A program made the position numbers and the translations under genes. Shown piece by piece: positions 1-7,749 of a DNA stretch of 64,000 bases; position 1 is the first letter of the stretch; each line of letters begins with the position of its first letter. This DNA is from Quadrisphaera setariae (GTDB taxonomy: Bacteria; Actinomycetota; Actinomycetes; Actinomycetales; Quadrisphaeraceae): assembly GCF_008041935.1 (NCBI RefSeq), contig NZ_VKAC01000001.1, positions 186,001 to 250,000 of the forward strand, written 5' to 3'. The notes beneath the pieces are model-generated. The model had not been told where the DNA came from, made no database searches, and was given only the letters and a program-made list of their open reading frames with translations.

Positions 1-1386
1 CGTCGGCCGGAGCTGCTCGACCGGCTCGGAACCCTCGGCGTCCCCGGTCGAGGCGGTCTGGCCGGGGTGCGCGCCCGGGCCGCTGGACGGGGTGGGCGCA
101 GGAGCAGCCAGGGCGGGTGCTGCGGCGTCCGTCGTCGTCGGGGAAGTGCCGGAAGGGGTGCTCGTGGGCGGCGGGGACCCGTGACGGAGGGGCAGGTGCG
201 GCAGGTGCACGTGGGGGAGGTGCGGCAGCGACGGCTTCCGCACCGGGACACCCCGAGTGCTACCGGCGACCAGCGGCAGCAACCAGCGGGCGCGGGGGTC
301 GGCGTCGATGAGCACCGCGCGCGCCAGCAGGCTCAGCGGCACCGCCAGCAGCGCTCCGAGCCCGCCCAGCACGAAGCCCCAGAACACCACCGACAGGAAC
401 GTCAGCGTGGCCGACAGACCCACGGCGTTCCCGACGATCTTCGGCTGGATGAGCCCCTGGATCACCACGTTGATGACCGTGTAGATGACCACCACGAGCA
501 GGGCGTTCTCCGGGCCGTTGGCCAGCAGCGCGAGCAGCGCCGGCGGGGCCACGCCCAGCAGGAAGCCGATGTTGGCGACGTAGTTGGTGACGAACGAGAC
601 CAGTCCCCACAGCAGCGCCAGCGGCACGCCGAGCCACACCAGGGCCACCACGTCGAGCACCGCCACGATCGCACCGAAGACGGTGGAGACCACGAGGTAG
701 CGCCGGGTGCCCGAGGCGAAGGTGCGCATCGCCTCCACGGCGTCGCGGTGCTGGTGGGAGGCCTGGTCGAGCAGCTTGGGGAACGGGGCGGCGTCGAGCG
801 CGAGGAAGAACAGCAGGAGCAGCACGAAGGCGAAGTCCGTCAGGCCGGAGGCCAGCCCTGACACGAGCGTCTGGGCGTACCCCAGCAGCTCGTACGGGTT
901 CGCGCTGTTGACCATCCGGATGAGCTCGGCCTGGTTGAACCCCAGGCCCGTGATGAGGTCGAGCAGCTGGTCGCGCAGGACGGTGAGCTGCCCCACGTAC
1001 TCCGGCAGCGTGGTGGCCAGCTCCACCGCTGCCCACGCCAGTGACGCCGCCAGCGCCGCGACGATGAGGTAGACGACCACCATGTTGGCCGCCACACCGG
1101 TCCAGGTGGCCGCCCACTGCGGCACCCACGGCGAGGAGCCGAGCCGCTGGATCCGCGCACCCAGCGGGTGCACGACGATCACGAGCACCAGCGCCAGGAA
1201 CGCGGGCCCGATGCTGCCGGAGAAGGCCTTCAGCCCCGCGATGACGACGACGACCGCTGCGAACGCCACGAGCAGCCGCAGGCTGCGCGAGCCGGCGGTG
1301 GGGTCGGGCGCCGGTGCCACGGCGACGTCGGGCGGCTCGGAGGAGCCCGGGACGCCGGGGGCGCCGTGAGCCGGCAGCTGGCTCAC
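1..1386 (-). CDS. AI-2E family (PerM/YdiK-like) membrane transporter, 3' end cut by window edge
   Basis: The frame is open from a GTG at 1386 to base 1, so at least 462 codons are present and the C-terminus is missing. The N-terminal 30 residues are Pro/Ala rich, followed by many hydrophobic segments. Around 670-250 the protein reads VSTVFGAIVAVLDVVALVWL, then FVTNYVANIGFLLGVAPPAL and a conserved VIQGLIQPKIVG stretch, typical of the AI-2E exporter/PerM (DUF20) family. These are inner-membrane permeases of broad or unknown substrate. The tail after the last membrane segment is a long Pro/Thr/Ala-rich region. It starts 7 bases after the gluconokinase stop, so it is probably the last gene of a minus-strand operon. 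The actual substrate cannot be told from sequence. Confidence 0.85.
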   Translation of the reverse strand, partial: MSQLPAHGAPGVPGSSEPPDVAVAPAPDPTAGSRSLRLLVAFAAVVVVIAGLKAFSGSIGPAFLALVLVIVVHPLGARIQRLGSSPWVPQWAATWTGVAANMVVVYLIVAALAASLAWAAVELATTLPEYVGQLTVLRDQLLDLITGLGFNQAELIRMVNSANPYELLGYAQTLVSGLASGLTDFAFVLLLLFFLALDAAPFPKLLDQASHQHRDAVEAMRTFASGTRRYLVVSTVFGAIVAVLDVVALVWLGVPLALLWGLVSFVTNYVANIGFLLGVAPPALLALLANGPENALLVVVIYTVINVVIQGLIQPKIVGNAVGLSATLTFLSVVFWGFVLGGLGALLAVPLSLLARAVLIDADPRARWLLPLVAGSTRGVPVRKPSLPHLPHVHLPHLPLRHGSPPPTSTPSGTSPTTTDAAAPALAAPAPTPSSGPGAHPGQTASTGDAEGSEPVEQLRPT

Positions 1387-1393
1387 GGACGGC

Positions 1394-1894
1394 TCACAGG
1401 CCGAGCGCCCGGGCGGCGGCGCGGGCGCAGTCCTGCGGGGACTGGTCCACGGAGACGACCACGCCGTCCTCGTCGGTCCCCAGCGGCTCGAGGGTGTCGA
1501 GCTGGGAGCCGAGGAGCGAGCTGGGCATGAAGTGGCCGGTGCGCCCACCGATGCGCTGCGCGAGCAGCTCCGGCGGCCCGTCGAGGTGGACGAAGCGCAC
1601 CCGGGCGCGCGAGCCGCGCAGCAGGTCGCGGTAGGAGCGCTTCAGCGCCGAGCAGGTGACCACGGCGTCCTCGCCGGCGTCGGAGCGCTCGCTCGCCCAG
1701 TCGCGGATGGCCCCCAGCCAGGGCCAGCGGTCGTCGTCGGTGAGCGGGTGGCCGTTCTCCATCTTGGCGATGTTGGCCCGCGGGTGGAACTCGTCGGCCT
1801 CGGCGAAGACCCACCCGAGGTCCTTCGCGAGCAGCTGGGCGACGGTGGTCTTGCCGCTGCCGGACACCCCCATCACCACGAGGAGCTGGCTCAC
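1394..1894 (-). CDS. gntK: Gluconokinase
   Basis: Phosphorylates D-gluconate to 6-phosphogluconate with ATP, feeding the pentose phosphate pathway. The 166-residue protein has the P-loop GVSGSGKTT at about residues 9-17, then ADEFHPRANIAKMENGHPLTD, the substrate and lid region of small GntK/IdnK kinases, and CSALKRSYRDLLR further on. Length fits the family (about 165-175). I place the start at the GTG at 1894, which overlaps the stop of the epimerase gene by four bases (GTGA); a longer reading frame upstream to 2020 would add a basic, unconserved extension inside the epimerase gene. It sits between galM and the AI-2E-type exporter and is probably co-transcribed with both. Confidence 0.93.
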   Translation of the reverse strand: MSQLLVVMGVSGSGKTTVAQLLAKDLGWVFAEADEFHPRANIAKMENGHPLTDDDRWPWLGAIRDWASERSDAGEDAVVTCSALKRSYRDLLRGSRARVRFVHLDGPPELLAQRIGGRTGHFMPSSLLGSQLDTLEPLGTDEDGVVVSVDQSPQDCARAAARALGL

Positions 1895-2871
1895 GAGCCG
1901 CCCCCGGCGTCCGACGCGGCAGGGGTGCGCAGCGGCTCGATGCGCCACCACGAGCGGGTGCTCTGGCCGCGCTCGAGCACGCGCAGGTCGGTGCCGGTGC
2001 GCAGCGCGTCGGGCGGGCACGTCATGGGCTCCACGGCCAGGCCCACGCGGTCGTCCTCGGGCTCCGGGCGGTCAGCGGTGTGCACCTGGACCCAGGGGCA
2101 GTCCTGCGGGTCCCAGTGCATCGCGACGCCGGTGCCGTCGGCCGCGAGCACCCGCGCGCTGCCGGCGGTGGGCCCGCTGAGCCGGGCGTAGGCGTCGTCG
2201 ACGGAGCGGCCGCGCAGCGGGGCGCCGCCGCGGAAGTCGAGGTCGCTGCCGTCGACAGGACGCAGCTGCTCGCGGCCCTCGGCGTCGAGCACGGGCAGGA
2301 GGCGCTCGGGGTCCACCACGAGCGTGGCGCCCGCGGACAGCTCGAAGGTCCAGTCGTCCACGCGACCCGGGCCCGCCACGAGGTAGGGATGGATGGAGGT
2401 GCCGTAGGGCGCGGGGACCCCACCGACGCCGGTGGCCTCCAGCTCCCAGGTCAGGCCCGCGTCAGGGCCCTCCTCGACGAGGCGGTAGCTGACGCGCAGG
2501 TCCACGTGGCCGGGGTAGCCGGCCTGCGGCCACACGGTGGTGCCGAGCACGACGGAGTCGGACGAGCGCTCCACGAGGTCCCACGGCTGCCAGCACACGA
2601 GGCCGTGCAGCGCGCACGCGCGGTCAGGCTCGGTGAGCGCCAGCCGCTGCTCGACGCCCTGCCAGCTCCAGCGGCCGTCACCGGTGCGGTTGGGCCACGG
2701 CGCGAGCACCGACCCGCGGTAGTGCTTGCGGGGGACCGCCGCGTCGAAGGGCACCACGAGGTCGCGGCCGTCGTCGGTGAAGGACCGCAGCGCACCACCG
2801 ACCTCGGTGACCACCGCCTTCAGCGCGCCGGCGCTGATCTCGTGCTGCTCGCCGGACGCGGGGACCGTCAT
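1891..2871 (-). CDS. Aldose 1-epimerase family protein
   Basis: Mutarotase family enzyme interconverting alpha and beta anomers of hexoses, cytoplasmic. The 326-residue protein shows LAPWPNRTGDGRW near residue 55, ALHGLV near 87 (catalytic His), APYGTSIHPYLV near 160 (second His), and AVEPMTCPPDAL near the C-terminus with the Glu/Pro signature of the GalM superfamily. It is closer to the bacterial GalM-like subgroup than to a proven galactose mutarotase, so the substrate is open. A -10-like TAACCT lies 6 nt before the ATG, suggesting its own leaderless promoter. The stop overlaps the gluconokinase start by four bases. Confidence 0.9.
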   Translation of the reverse strand: MTVPASGEQHEISAGALKAVVTEVGGALRSFTDDGRDLVVPFDAAVPRKHYRGSVLAPWPNRTGDGRWSWQGVEQRLALTEPDRACALHGLVCWQPWDLVERSSDSVVLGTTVWPQAGYPGHVDLRVSYRLVEEGPDAGLTWELEATGVGGVPAPYGTSIHPYLVAGPGRVDDWTFELSAGATLVVDPERLLPVLDAEGREQLRPVDGSDLDFRGGAPLRGRSVDDAYARLSGPTAGSARVLAADGTGVAMHWDPQDCPWVQVHTADRPEPEDDRVGLAVEPMTCPPDALRTGTDLRVLERGQSTRSWWRIEPLRTPAASDAGGGS

Positions 2872-2877
2872 GGGGCG

Positions 2878-2883
2878 AGGTTA
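2878..2883 (-). promoter_or_regulatory. -10-like TAACCT before galM-like gene
   Basis: TAACCT on the minus strand is separated by 6 nt from the ATG at 2871, with no Shine-Dalgarno between. The arrangement matches a leaderless promoter and recurs across the window. Confidence 0.5.
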
Positions 2884-2891
2884 GAGGCAGG

Positions 2892-3809
2892 TCAGGACAC
2901 CGGGCCGACCGAGGGCCCTCCACCCCTCACGGTGACCGGCCGAGCGGCCGTGCCCGCTCGCACGGCGTCCACCAGGTGCTCGTCGGCCTCCACGACGGCG
3001 CCCGGCCACACGACGGCGCGCTCGAGGGCGCCGCGGACGACCGCGCCCGGGCTGACGGCGCTGCCGCCGCCGGTGGCCAGGAGGTTGGCGCGCAGGTAGT
3101 CGGCCGGGGTGCCGCAGTCCAGGGCGCTGCCGGCGGGCACCACCGCGAGGTCCAGGCCGCCGTCGTCCGCAGGGCGCGCGGCCAGGTCCCGCCAGAGCAC
3201 CTCGTACAGGCCCGACGGCTCCGGTCGCAGGCGCTCCAGCAGGTGGGCGGGCAGCACGCAGGAGCCGACGTAGCGCACCCCGGTGCCGTCGGGGGCGCGG
3301 AAGTCGGCGCGAGCGCCGGGGGCCGCGGGCTCGCACAGGAGGCGGCAGCGCTGGCCGTCCCAGCCGCGGACCAGGTCGGCGAGCAGGGCGGGGCCCCGGG
3401 GCATCCACGCGTCGGCGTTGGTGACCAGCGCTGAGCGGCCGTCGAGCCAGGGCAGCAGCGCTCCCAGCGCCCCCGCCGTGCCCAGCGCCGGAGGCGGTTT
3501 CGACGGGCCCGTCGCCGGAGGCGCAGCGGGGCGGACGCCGGCGCGCTCGTCGTCGTCCTCTCCTGCGGCCGGGAGGAGGTCCTCGCGGCTCACGTGGGCC
3601 CTGCCGGACGCGGCCCGCGCCACCAGCTCCGCGAGCGCGTGCGCGTTGACGGCCACGCGGGCCGGGGTGGGGTGGTCGTCGCCGAGGGCCGCGGCCAGGC
3701 GGTCCAGGGCGCTGTCCAGCAGCGGCACGCAGCCGACCGGCACCAGGGCCTTGGGCAGCTGGTCGGTGAGGGGGCGCAACCGGGTGCCGGCCCCGGCGGC
3801 GAGCACCAC
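2892..3809 (-). CDS. Sugar-1-phosphate nucleotidyltransferase
   Basis: Transfers a nucleotide to a sugar-1-phosphate to give an NDP-sugar. The N-terminus has the family signature AAGAGTRLRPLT followed by PKALVPVG, the nucleotide-binding loop and conserved Lys of NTP_transferase proteins (GalU, RfbA, MurU type). Later come ALVTNADAW (the metal-binding D) and SALDCGTPADYLRANL, typical of the C-terminal part. About 305 residues. An acidic, low-complexity insert (AAGEDDDERAG) lies near the middle. The start is uncertain: I use the GTG at 3809, but a CTG at 3845 would overlap the NUDIX stop by four bases (CTGA), as most gene pairs here do. Substrate unknown; the MurU-like N-acetylmuramate-1-P enzyme is one possibility. 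Confidence 0.85.
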   Translation of the reverse strand: MVLAAGAGTRLRPLTDQLPKALVPVGCVPLLDSALDRLAAALGDDHPTPARVAVNAHALAELVARAASGRAHVSREDLLPAAGEDDDERAGVRPAAPPATGPSKPPPALGTAGALGALLPWLDGRSALVTNADAWMPRGPALLADLVRGWDGQRCRLLCEPAAPGARADFRAPDGTGVRYVGSCVLPAHLLERLRPEPSGLYEVLWRDLAARPADDGGLDLAVVPAGSALDCGTPADYLRANLLATGGGSAVSPGAVVRGALERAVVWPGAVVEADEHLVDAVRAGTAARPVTVRGGGPSVGPVS

Positions 3810-3841
3810 GCCCGCCAGGCCGTCCGCGGAGGTGGGACGGC

Positions 3842-4399
3842 TCAGGGCAGGAGCCGTCCGCCGCGGGCGCCCTCGGCCAGGGCCTCGGCCATCCCCTCCA
3901 GGATCGACCGGGTGGCGGAGTCGGCGTCGCGGGAGGCCTCTCCTGGGGTGAGCCACGCGAAGCCGCGGGCCTCGCCGCCGGGCTCCACGTCGGGGCGCTG
4001 GTCGACCACCACCCGGTAGACGACGTCCACCCGGCGCACCCGCGGCTCCACCAGCGCCGTCACCGGGACGCCCACCCGCACGCGCAGCCCGGTCTCCTCG
4101 CGGACCTCGCGCTCCACCCCGGGCGCCGGTGCCTCGCCGCGGTCGAGCAGGCCGCCGGGCAGCGACCACCCGCCGCGGTGGGGCTGGCGCAGGAACAGCA
4201 CGGAGCCCTCGTGCTCCACGGCGCACACCGCGCCCACGGTGTAGCTGGGGGTCCCGGCACGCACGAGCGCGCGGCGCACGGGAGCGGGCGTGACGCGGAA
4301 CGCGCGCAGCAGCGCGGTCTGCGCGCTGCCACGCAGCCCCGGGGGCACGCGCTCCAGCAGCGCGCCCAGCGGACCGGACCGGTGCCCCTGATCGCCCAT
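3842..4399 (-). CDS. NUDIX hydrolase
   Basis: Cleaves a nucleoside diphosphate linked to another moiety. The Nudix box is visible at about residues 82-104: GGLLDRGEAPAPGVEREVRE then ETGL, fitting GX5EX7REUXEEXGU. It is preceded by VLFLRQPHRGGWSLPGG. The N-terminal 55 residues are an Arg/Leu-rich helix region outside the Nudix fold. 185 residues. A -10-like TAGGCT lies 6 nt before the ATG, so this is the likely first gene of the five-gene minus-strand group down to the AI-2E permease. Substrate cannot be assigned. Confidence 0.9.
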   Translation of the reverse strand: MGDQGHRSGPLGALLERVPPGLRGSAQTALLRAFRVTPAPVRRALVRAGTPSYTVGAVCAVEHEGSVLFLRQPHRGGWSLPGGLLDRGEAPAPGVEREVREETGLRVRVGVPVTALVEPRVRRVDVVYRVVVDQRPDVEPGGEARGFAWLTPGEASRDADSATRSILEGMAEALAEGARGGRLLP

Positions 4400-4405
4400 C
4401 CCCGG

Positions 4406-4411
4406 AGCCTA
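4406..4411 (-). promoter_or_regulatory. -10-like TAGGCT before NUDIX gene
   Basis: TAGGCT on the minus strand, 6 nt before the ATG at 4399, with no room for a ribosome-binding site; probable leaderless promoter for the five-gene group. Confidence 0.5.
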
Positions 4412-4605
4412 GGCGCAGGGCGGGCAGCGGCTCGGGGGGCTGCTCCTGCCGGGTGGTGACCACCCCGGGGAGCGCGGTGGGAGGCCCGAGACGCTCGCCG
4501 TCGCGTCACGGGCGCCGATGGAGCAGACGGAATCCGCCACATCTGCACCTCCTGTTCATCCGTTAGCCCGCGGGCATCCAGGTCCGAGGAGGAGAGTTGA
4601 CTCCC

Positions 4606-5694
4606 GTGAGCAGTGCTGCACCGCTCGTCGGCGGGGTCCCGTCTGTCATCGGACACCGCGGCGCCAGCGGGTACCGGCCCGAGAACACCCTGGCCTCCTA
4701 CGAGCTGGCGGCCCGCCTGGGGGCGGACCGCATCGAGCCGGACATCGTGCCGACGCTCGACGGAGTGCTGGTGCTGCGGCACGAGAGCGAGGTCACGCAC
4801 TCCACCGACGTGGCCGGCCGCCCCGACCTCGCCGCGCGCCGCACGACCCGCGTCGTGGACGGCGTCGAGGTCACCGGGTGGTTCACCGAGGACCTCACCT
4901 TCGACGAGCTGCGCTCGCTGCGCGCCGTGGAGCCGCGTCCGCACCTGCGGCCCACCACCACCGTCTACGACGGCCTCTACGAGGTGCCGACCTTCGCCGA
5001 GCTGCTCGAGCTGGCCGCGCAGCTGCGGCTGGAGCTCGGGCGCAACGTCGTGGTGACCGCCGAGGTGAAGGACCCCTCCCGCTACGCGGCCGACGGGTTC
5101 GACATCGCCGCGCTGGTGATCGCCGAGCTGCGCCGGCTGGGCCTGGACGAGCCGGACGCGCCCGTGGCCGTCCAGTGCTTCGAGGCGGCGTTCCTGCGCC
5201 GCCTGCGGGCCGAGGGCCTGCGGGTGCCGCTGGTGCAGCTGGTCGAGGACGACGACGCCGGCCGCGCCGCGTGCACCCCGTGGGGCCTGCGCGAGGTGTC
5301 CACGTACGCCGAGGTGCTCGCCCCCTGCAAGGACATGGTGCTGCCGGTGGGCGAGGACGGGACGCTCGGCCCGGTCACCCCGCTGGTCGCCGACGCGCAC
5401 CGCGCGGGGCTGGCCGTGCACGTGTGGACCCTGCGCAACGAGAACGCCTTCCTGCCCGCGTCGCTGAAGGTGGGGCTCTCCGAGGCCGCTCCCGGGCGCG
5501 CGCTGGTCGAGCACCTGGCGTTCCTGGACGCCGGGGTGGACGGGATCTTCACCGACCACCCCGACACCGCGTTCGAGGCCCGTCGCCTGTGGGCCGCCGG
5601 CAAGGCCGTGCCGGGCGCGCGCCGCGGCGGCTCCGCCGGTCCGCGTGCGGCGTCGGCGCCGTCCACGCCCTCGGGGCAGCGCCTCGCCGGCTGA
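4606..5694 (+). CDS. Glycerophosphodiester phosphodiesterase
   Basis: Hydrolyses glycerophosphodiesters to glycerol-3-phosphate and an alcohol. The TIM-barrel GDPD signature is clear: GHRGASGYRPENT near the N-terminus (catalytic His in HRG), IEPDIVPTLDGVLVLRHE (metal ligands Glu and Asp, second His), and a C-terminal GVDGIFTDHPDTA. A block GWFTEDLTF is typical of the longer GlpQ type. No signal peptide is seen, so it is probably cytoplasmic. I chose the GTG at 4606 because the purine-rich GAGGAGGAG ends 11 nt upstream; a TTG at 4597 is in frame but lies almost on that site. A second, related gene sits at 13.6 kb. The C-terminal 40 residues are a low-complexity Ala/Ser/Pro tail. Confidence 0.92.
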   Translation: MSSAAPLVGGVPSVIGHRGASGYRPENTLASYELAARLGADRIEPDIVPTLDGVLVLRHESEVTHSTDVAGRPDLAARRTTRVVDGVEVTGWFTEDLTFDELRSLRAVEPRPHLRPTTTVYDGLYEVPTFAELLELAAQLRLELGRNVVVTAEVKDPSRYAADGFDIAALVIAELRRLGLDEPDAPVAVQCFEAAFLRRLRAEGLRVPLVQLVEDDDAGRAACTPWGLREVSTYAEVLAPCKDMVLPVGEDGTLGPVTPLVADAHRAGLAVHVWTLRNENAFLPASLKVGLSEAAPGRALVEHLAFLDAGVDGIFTDHPDTAFEARRLWAAGKAVPGARRGGSAGPRAASAPSTPSGQRLAG

Positions 5695-5847
5695 CGCTCC
5701 GCTCCACCTCCTCGCAGCCGAGCGTCCGGCTGGGGCTCCGGGGGCTCCCTGGGCCGCGACCGGGTGACCGGCTGCGGTCCCAGGGGCCTCCGGATGGTCA
5801 AGGGTGGTCAAGCCAGGTCAAGGGATCGTCATGGCGTGGTGGCCGAG
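5695..5847. repeat. Degenerate copies of the CGCAGCCG repeat family
   Basis: This gap holds two weak copies of the element seen best at 26.1 and 36.2 kb: CGCAGCCGAGCGTCCGGCT near 5714 and GACCGGCTGCGGTCC near 5766. They can fold but imperfectly. No gene is seen here. Confidence 0.4.
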
Positions 5848-7665
5848 ATGTCCGTAACCTCCCGGTCTGTGACGATCTCGCGACGCGCCTCCGCCGCACT
5901 CGCCGCCACAGCCCTCGTGCTCGGGACGCCCGCCGCCTCGTGGGCGTCCGACCCCGCGGCCCCCGTGGTGCCCGTCGCTCCCCAGCAACCGGCGCCCGTG
6001 CCGGTCGAGGGCGGCGTGCGGCTGACGCTGCTGCACGCCAACGACCTCGAGTCCTCGCTCCTGCCCGAGACCGACGAGGCCGGCGCGGAGCAGGCCGGCG
6101 CCGCCCGCTTCGCCGCCCTCGTCGAGCGCCAGCGCGCCGCGGCCGAGGCGCGCGGACCCGTGCTGACCCTCGCCGGGGGAGACCTGTTCCTGCCCGGCCC
6201 GCAGCTCGACGCGAGCCGCCTGGACGGCACCGGCGAGGTCTACGACGCCCTCGCCTTCGACGCCGCCGGCTTCGACGCCAGCGCCATCGGCAACCACGAC
6301 TTCGACCTCACGCCCGACTTCCTGGCCGACTACCTCGACGCCGTCGGCGACGACGCGCCGTTCGTGGCCGCCAACCTCGACCTGTCCGGCGAACCCCGCC
6401 TCCAGGCCGAGGTGGACGACGGCACCGTGGTCGCCTCGACCGTGGTCGAGTCCGCCGGGGAGCGCTTCGGCGTCATCGGGCTCACCACGCCCGAGCTGCC
6501 CGAGCTGACCAGCCTCGGCGAGGTGCGGGTGGACCCCGACCTCGCGGGGGTCGCCAACGCGCAGGCAGCCGCGCTGGAGGCGGCCGGGGTGACCAAGGTC
6601 GTGCTGGTGTCGCACCTGCAGGACGTCGACAACGAGGTCGCGCTCGTGCCGCAGCTGCGCGGGGTCGACGTCGTCGTCGCCGCGGGTGGGGGCGAGGTGA
6701 TGGCCTCGCCCGGCGACGCGCTGCTGCCCGGTGACGCGGTGAGCACCGACGCCGCGGGCGCGCCGCTGCCGTACCCCGCGGTGGTGGGCGCGGCCGACGG
6801 CGCGCGGGTGCCCGTGGTCACCACGAGCGGGCTCTACCGCTACGTCGGCCAGCTCGTGGTCGACTTCGACGCCGAGGGGCGCCTCGTGGCCGTCGACGAC
6901 GTCGCCAGCCGCCCGGTGCCCGTGACCTCGAACGGGCCGGACGCGGTGGCGCCGGACCCCGACGTCGTCGCCGAGGTGGAGGAGCCCGTGGCGGCCTACG
7001 TCGACGGGCTCGCCTCCCAGGTGGTCGCCCGCACCGAGGTGCCGCTGGACGGCCGGCGCGACGCGGTGCGCTCGCGTGAGACCGGGCTCGGCTCGCTCGT
7101 GGCCGACTCGCTGCTGGCGGCCGGGCGCGCCGGGGCCGAGGCCGCGGGCGTGGCGCCGCCCGTGGTGGCGCTGCAGAACGGCGGCGGCATCCGCAACGAC
7201 TCGGTGCTGGCGGCCGGTGACGTGTCCGCGCTGGACACCTACGACGTCACGCCCTTCGCCAACTTCGTGGCGGTGGCGCCGGAACTGCCGGTGGAGGCGC
7301 TCGTGGCCGCCGTCGACCACGGCGCGGGGGCCGGTGCGGGCTCGTTCGCCCAGGTGGCGGGCTTCTCGTACACGGCCGACCCGGACGCGCCGCCCGGCGC
7401 CCGCGTGCAGACCCTGACCCTGGCCGACGGGACGCCCGTGGTGGTCGGCGGGCAGCGGGTGCTCGACGGGACGATCTCCGTGGCCTCGATCGACTTCCTC
7501 CTGCGCGGCAGCGACGGCTACGACGCCCTCGACGGCGCGGCGTTCGAGGTGCTGCCCACCACCCAGCAGCAGGCGCTGCAGAGCTACCTGCGCGACGACC
7601 TCGGCGGGACGGTGACGGCGGCGCGGTACCCGGAGGCGGGCACCGGCCGCATCACGCAGGTCTGA
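5848..7665 (+). CDS. Exported bifunctional metallophosphatase/5'-nucleotidase
   Basis: Releases phosphate from extracellular nucleotides. An N-terminal signal peptide (basic SRRAS, hydrophobic ALAATALVLG, possible cleavage after ASWA) is followed by the metallophosphatase domain: LLHANDLESS, AGGDLF, GNHDFDLTPDFL with GNHD, and VLVSHLQD. Usual UshA-type motifs are altered: the DxH element reads HANDLES, and the GH[TS]H element is replaced by AAGGGEVM, so activity may differ. The C-terminal 5_nucleotid_C domain carries LQNGGGIRND and a substrate-binding FANFV. 605 residues from the ATG at 5848; a GTG at 5869 would also give an intact signal peptide. No membrane anchor or LPXTG sorting motif is visible. 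Confidence 0.88.
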   Translation: MSVTSRSVTISRRASAALAATALVLGTPAASWASDPAAPVVPVAPQQPAPVPVEGGVRLTLLHANDLESSLLPETDEAGAEQAGAARFAALVERQRAAAEARGPVLTLAGGDLFLPGPQLDASRLDGTGEVYDALAFDAAGFDASAIGNHDFDLTPDFLADYLDAVGDDAPFVAANLDLSGEPRLQAEVDDGTVVASTVVESAGERFGVIGLTTPELPELTSLGEVRVDPDLAGVANAQAAALEAAGVTKVVLVSHLQDVDNEVALVPQLRGVDVVVAAGGGEVMASPGDALLPGDAVSTDAAGAPLPYPAVVGAADGARVPVVTTSGLYRYVGQLVVDFDAEGRLVAVDDVASRPVPVTSNGPDAVAPDPDVVAEVEEPVAAYVDGLASQVVARTEVPLDGRRDAVRSRETGLGSLVADSLLAAGRAGAEAAGVAPPVVALQNGGGIRNDSVLAAGDVSALDTYDVTPFANFVAVAPELPVEALVAAVDHGAGAGAGSFAQVAGFSYTADPDAPPGARVQTLTLADGTPVVVGGQRVLDGTISVASIDFLLRGSDGYDALDGAAFEVLPTTQQQALQSYLRDDLGGTVTAARYPEAGTGRITQV

Positions 7666-7670
7666 CGGTC

Positions 7671-7717
7671 CCGGCTCCCTCCGAGCGCGTCCACGGGTCG
7701 CCGCCGGAGGGAGCCGG
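7671..7717. terminator. Hairpin terminator after 5'-nucleotidase gene
   Basis: A perfect 13-bp inverted repeat, CCGGCTCCCTCCG at 7671-7683 and its complement at 7705-7717, lies 5 nt after the stop. The loop is 21 nt and there is no U tract, as is common in GC-rich actinobacteria. Confidence 0.7.
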
Positions 7718-7734
7718 GTGTCGGTGGTCGGACG

Positions 7735-7740
7735 TAGGCT
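7735..7740 (+). promoter_or_regulatory. -10-like TAGGCT before pcrA
   Basis: TAGGCT ends 9 nt before the pcrA ATG and no Shine-Dalgarno is present; consistent with a leaderless promoter. Confidence 0.5.
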
Positions 7741-7749
7741 CGTCGGACG

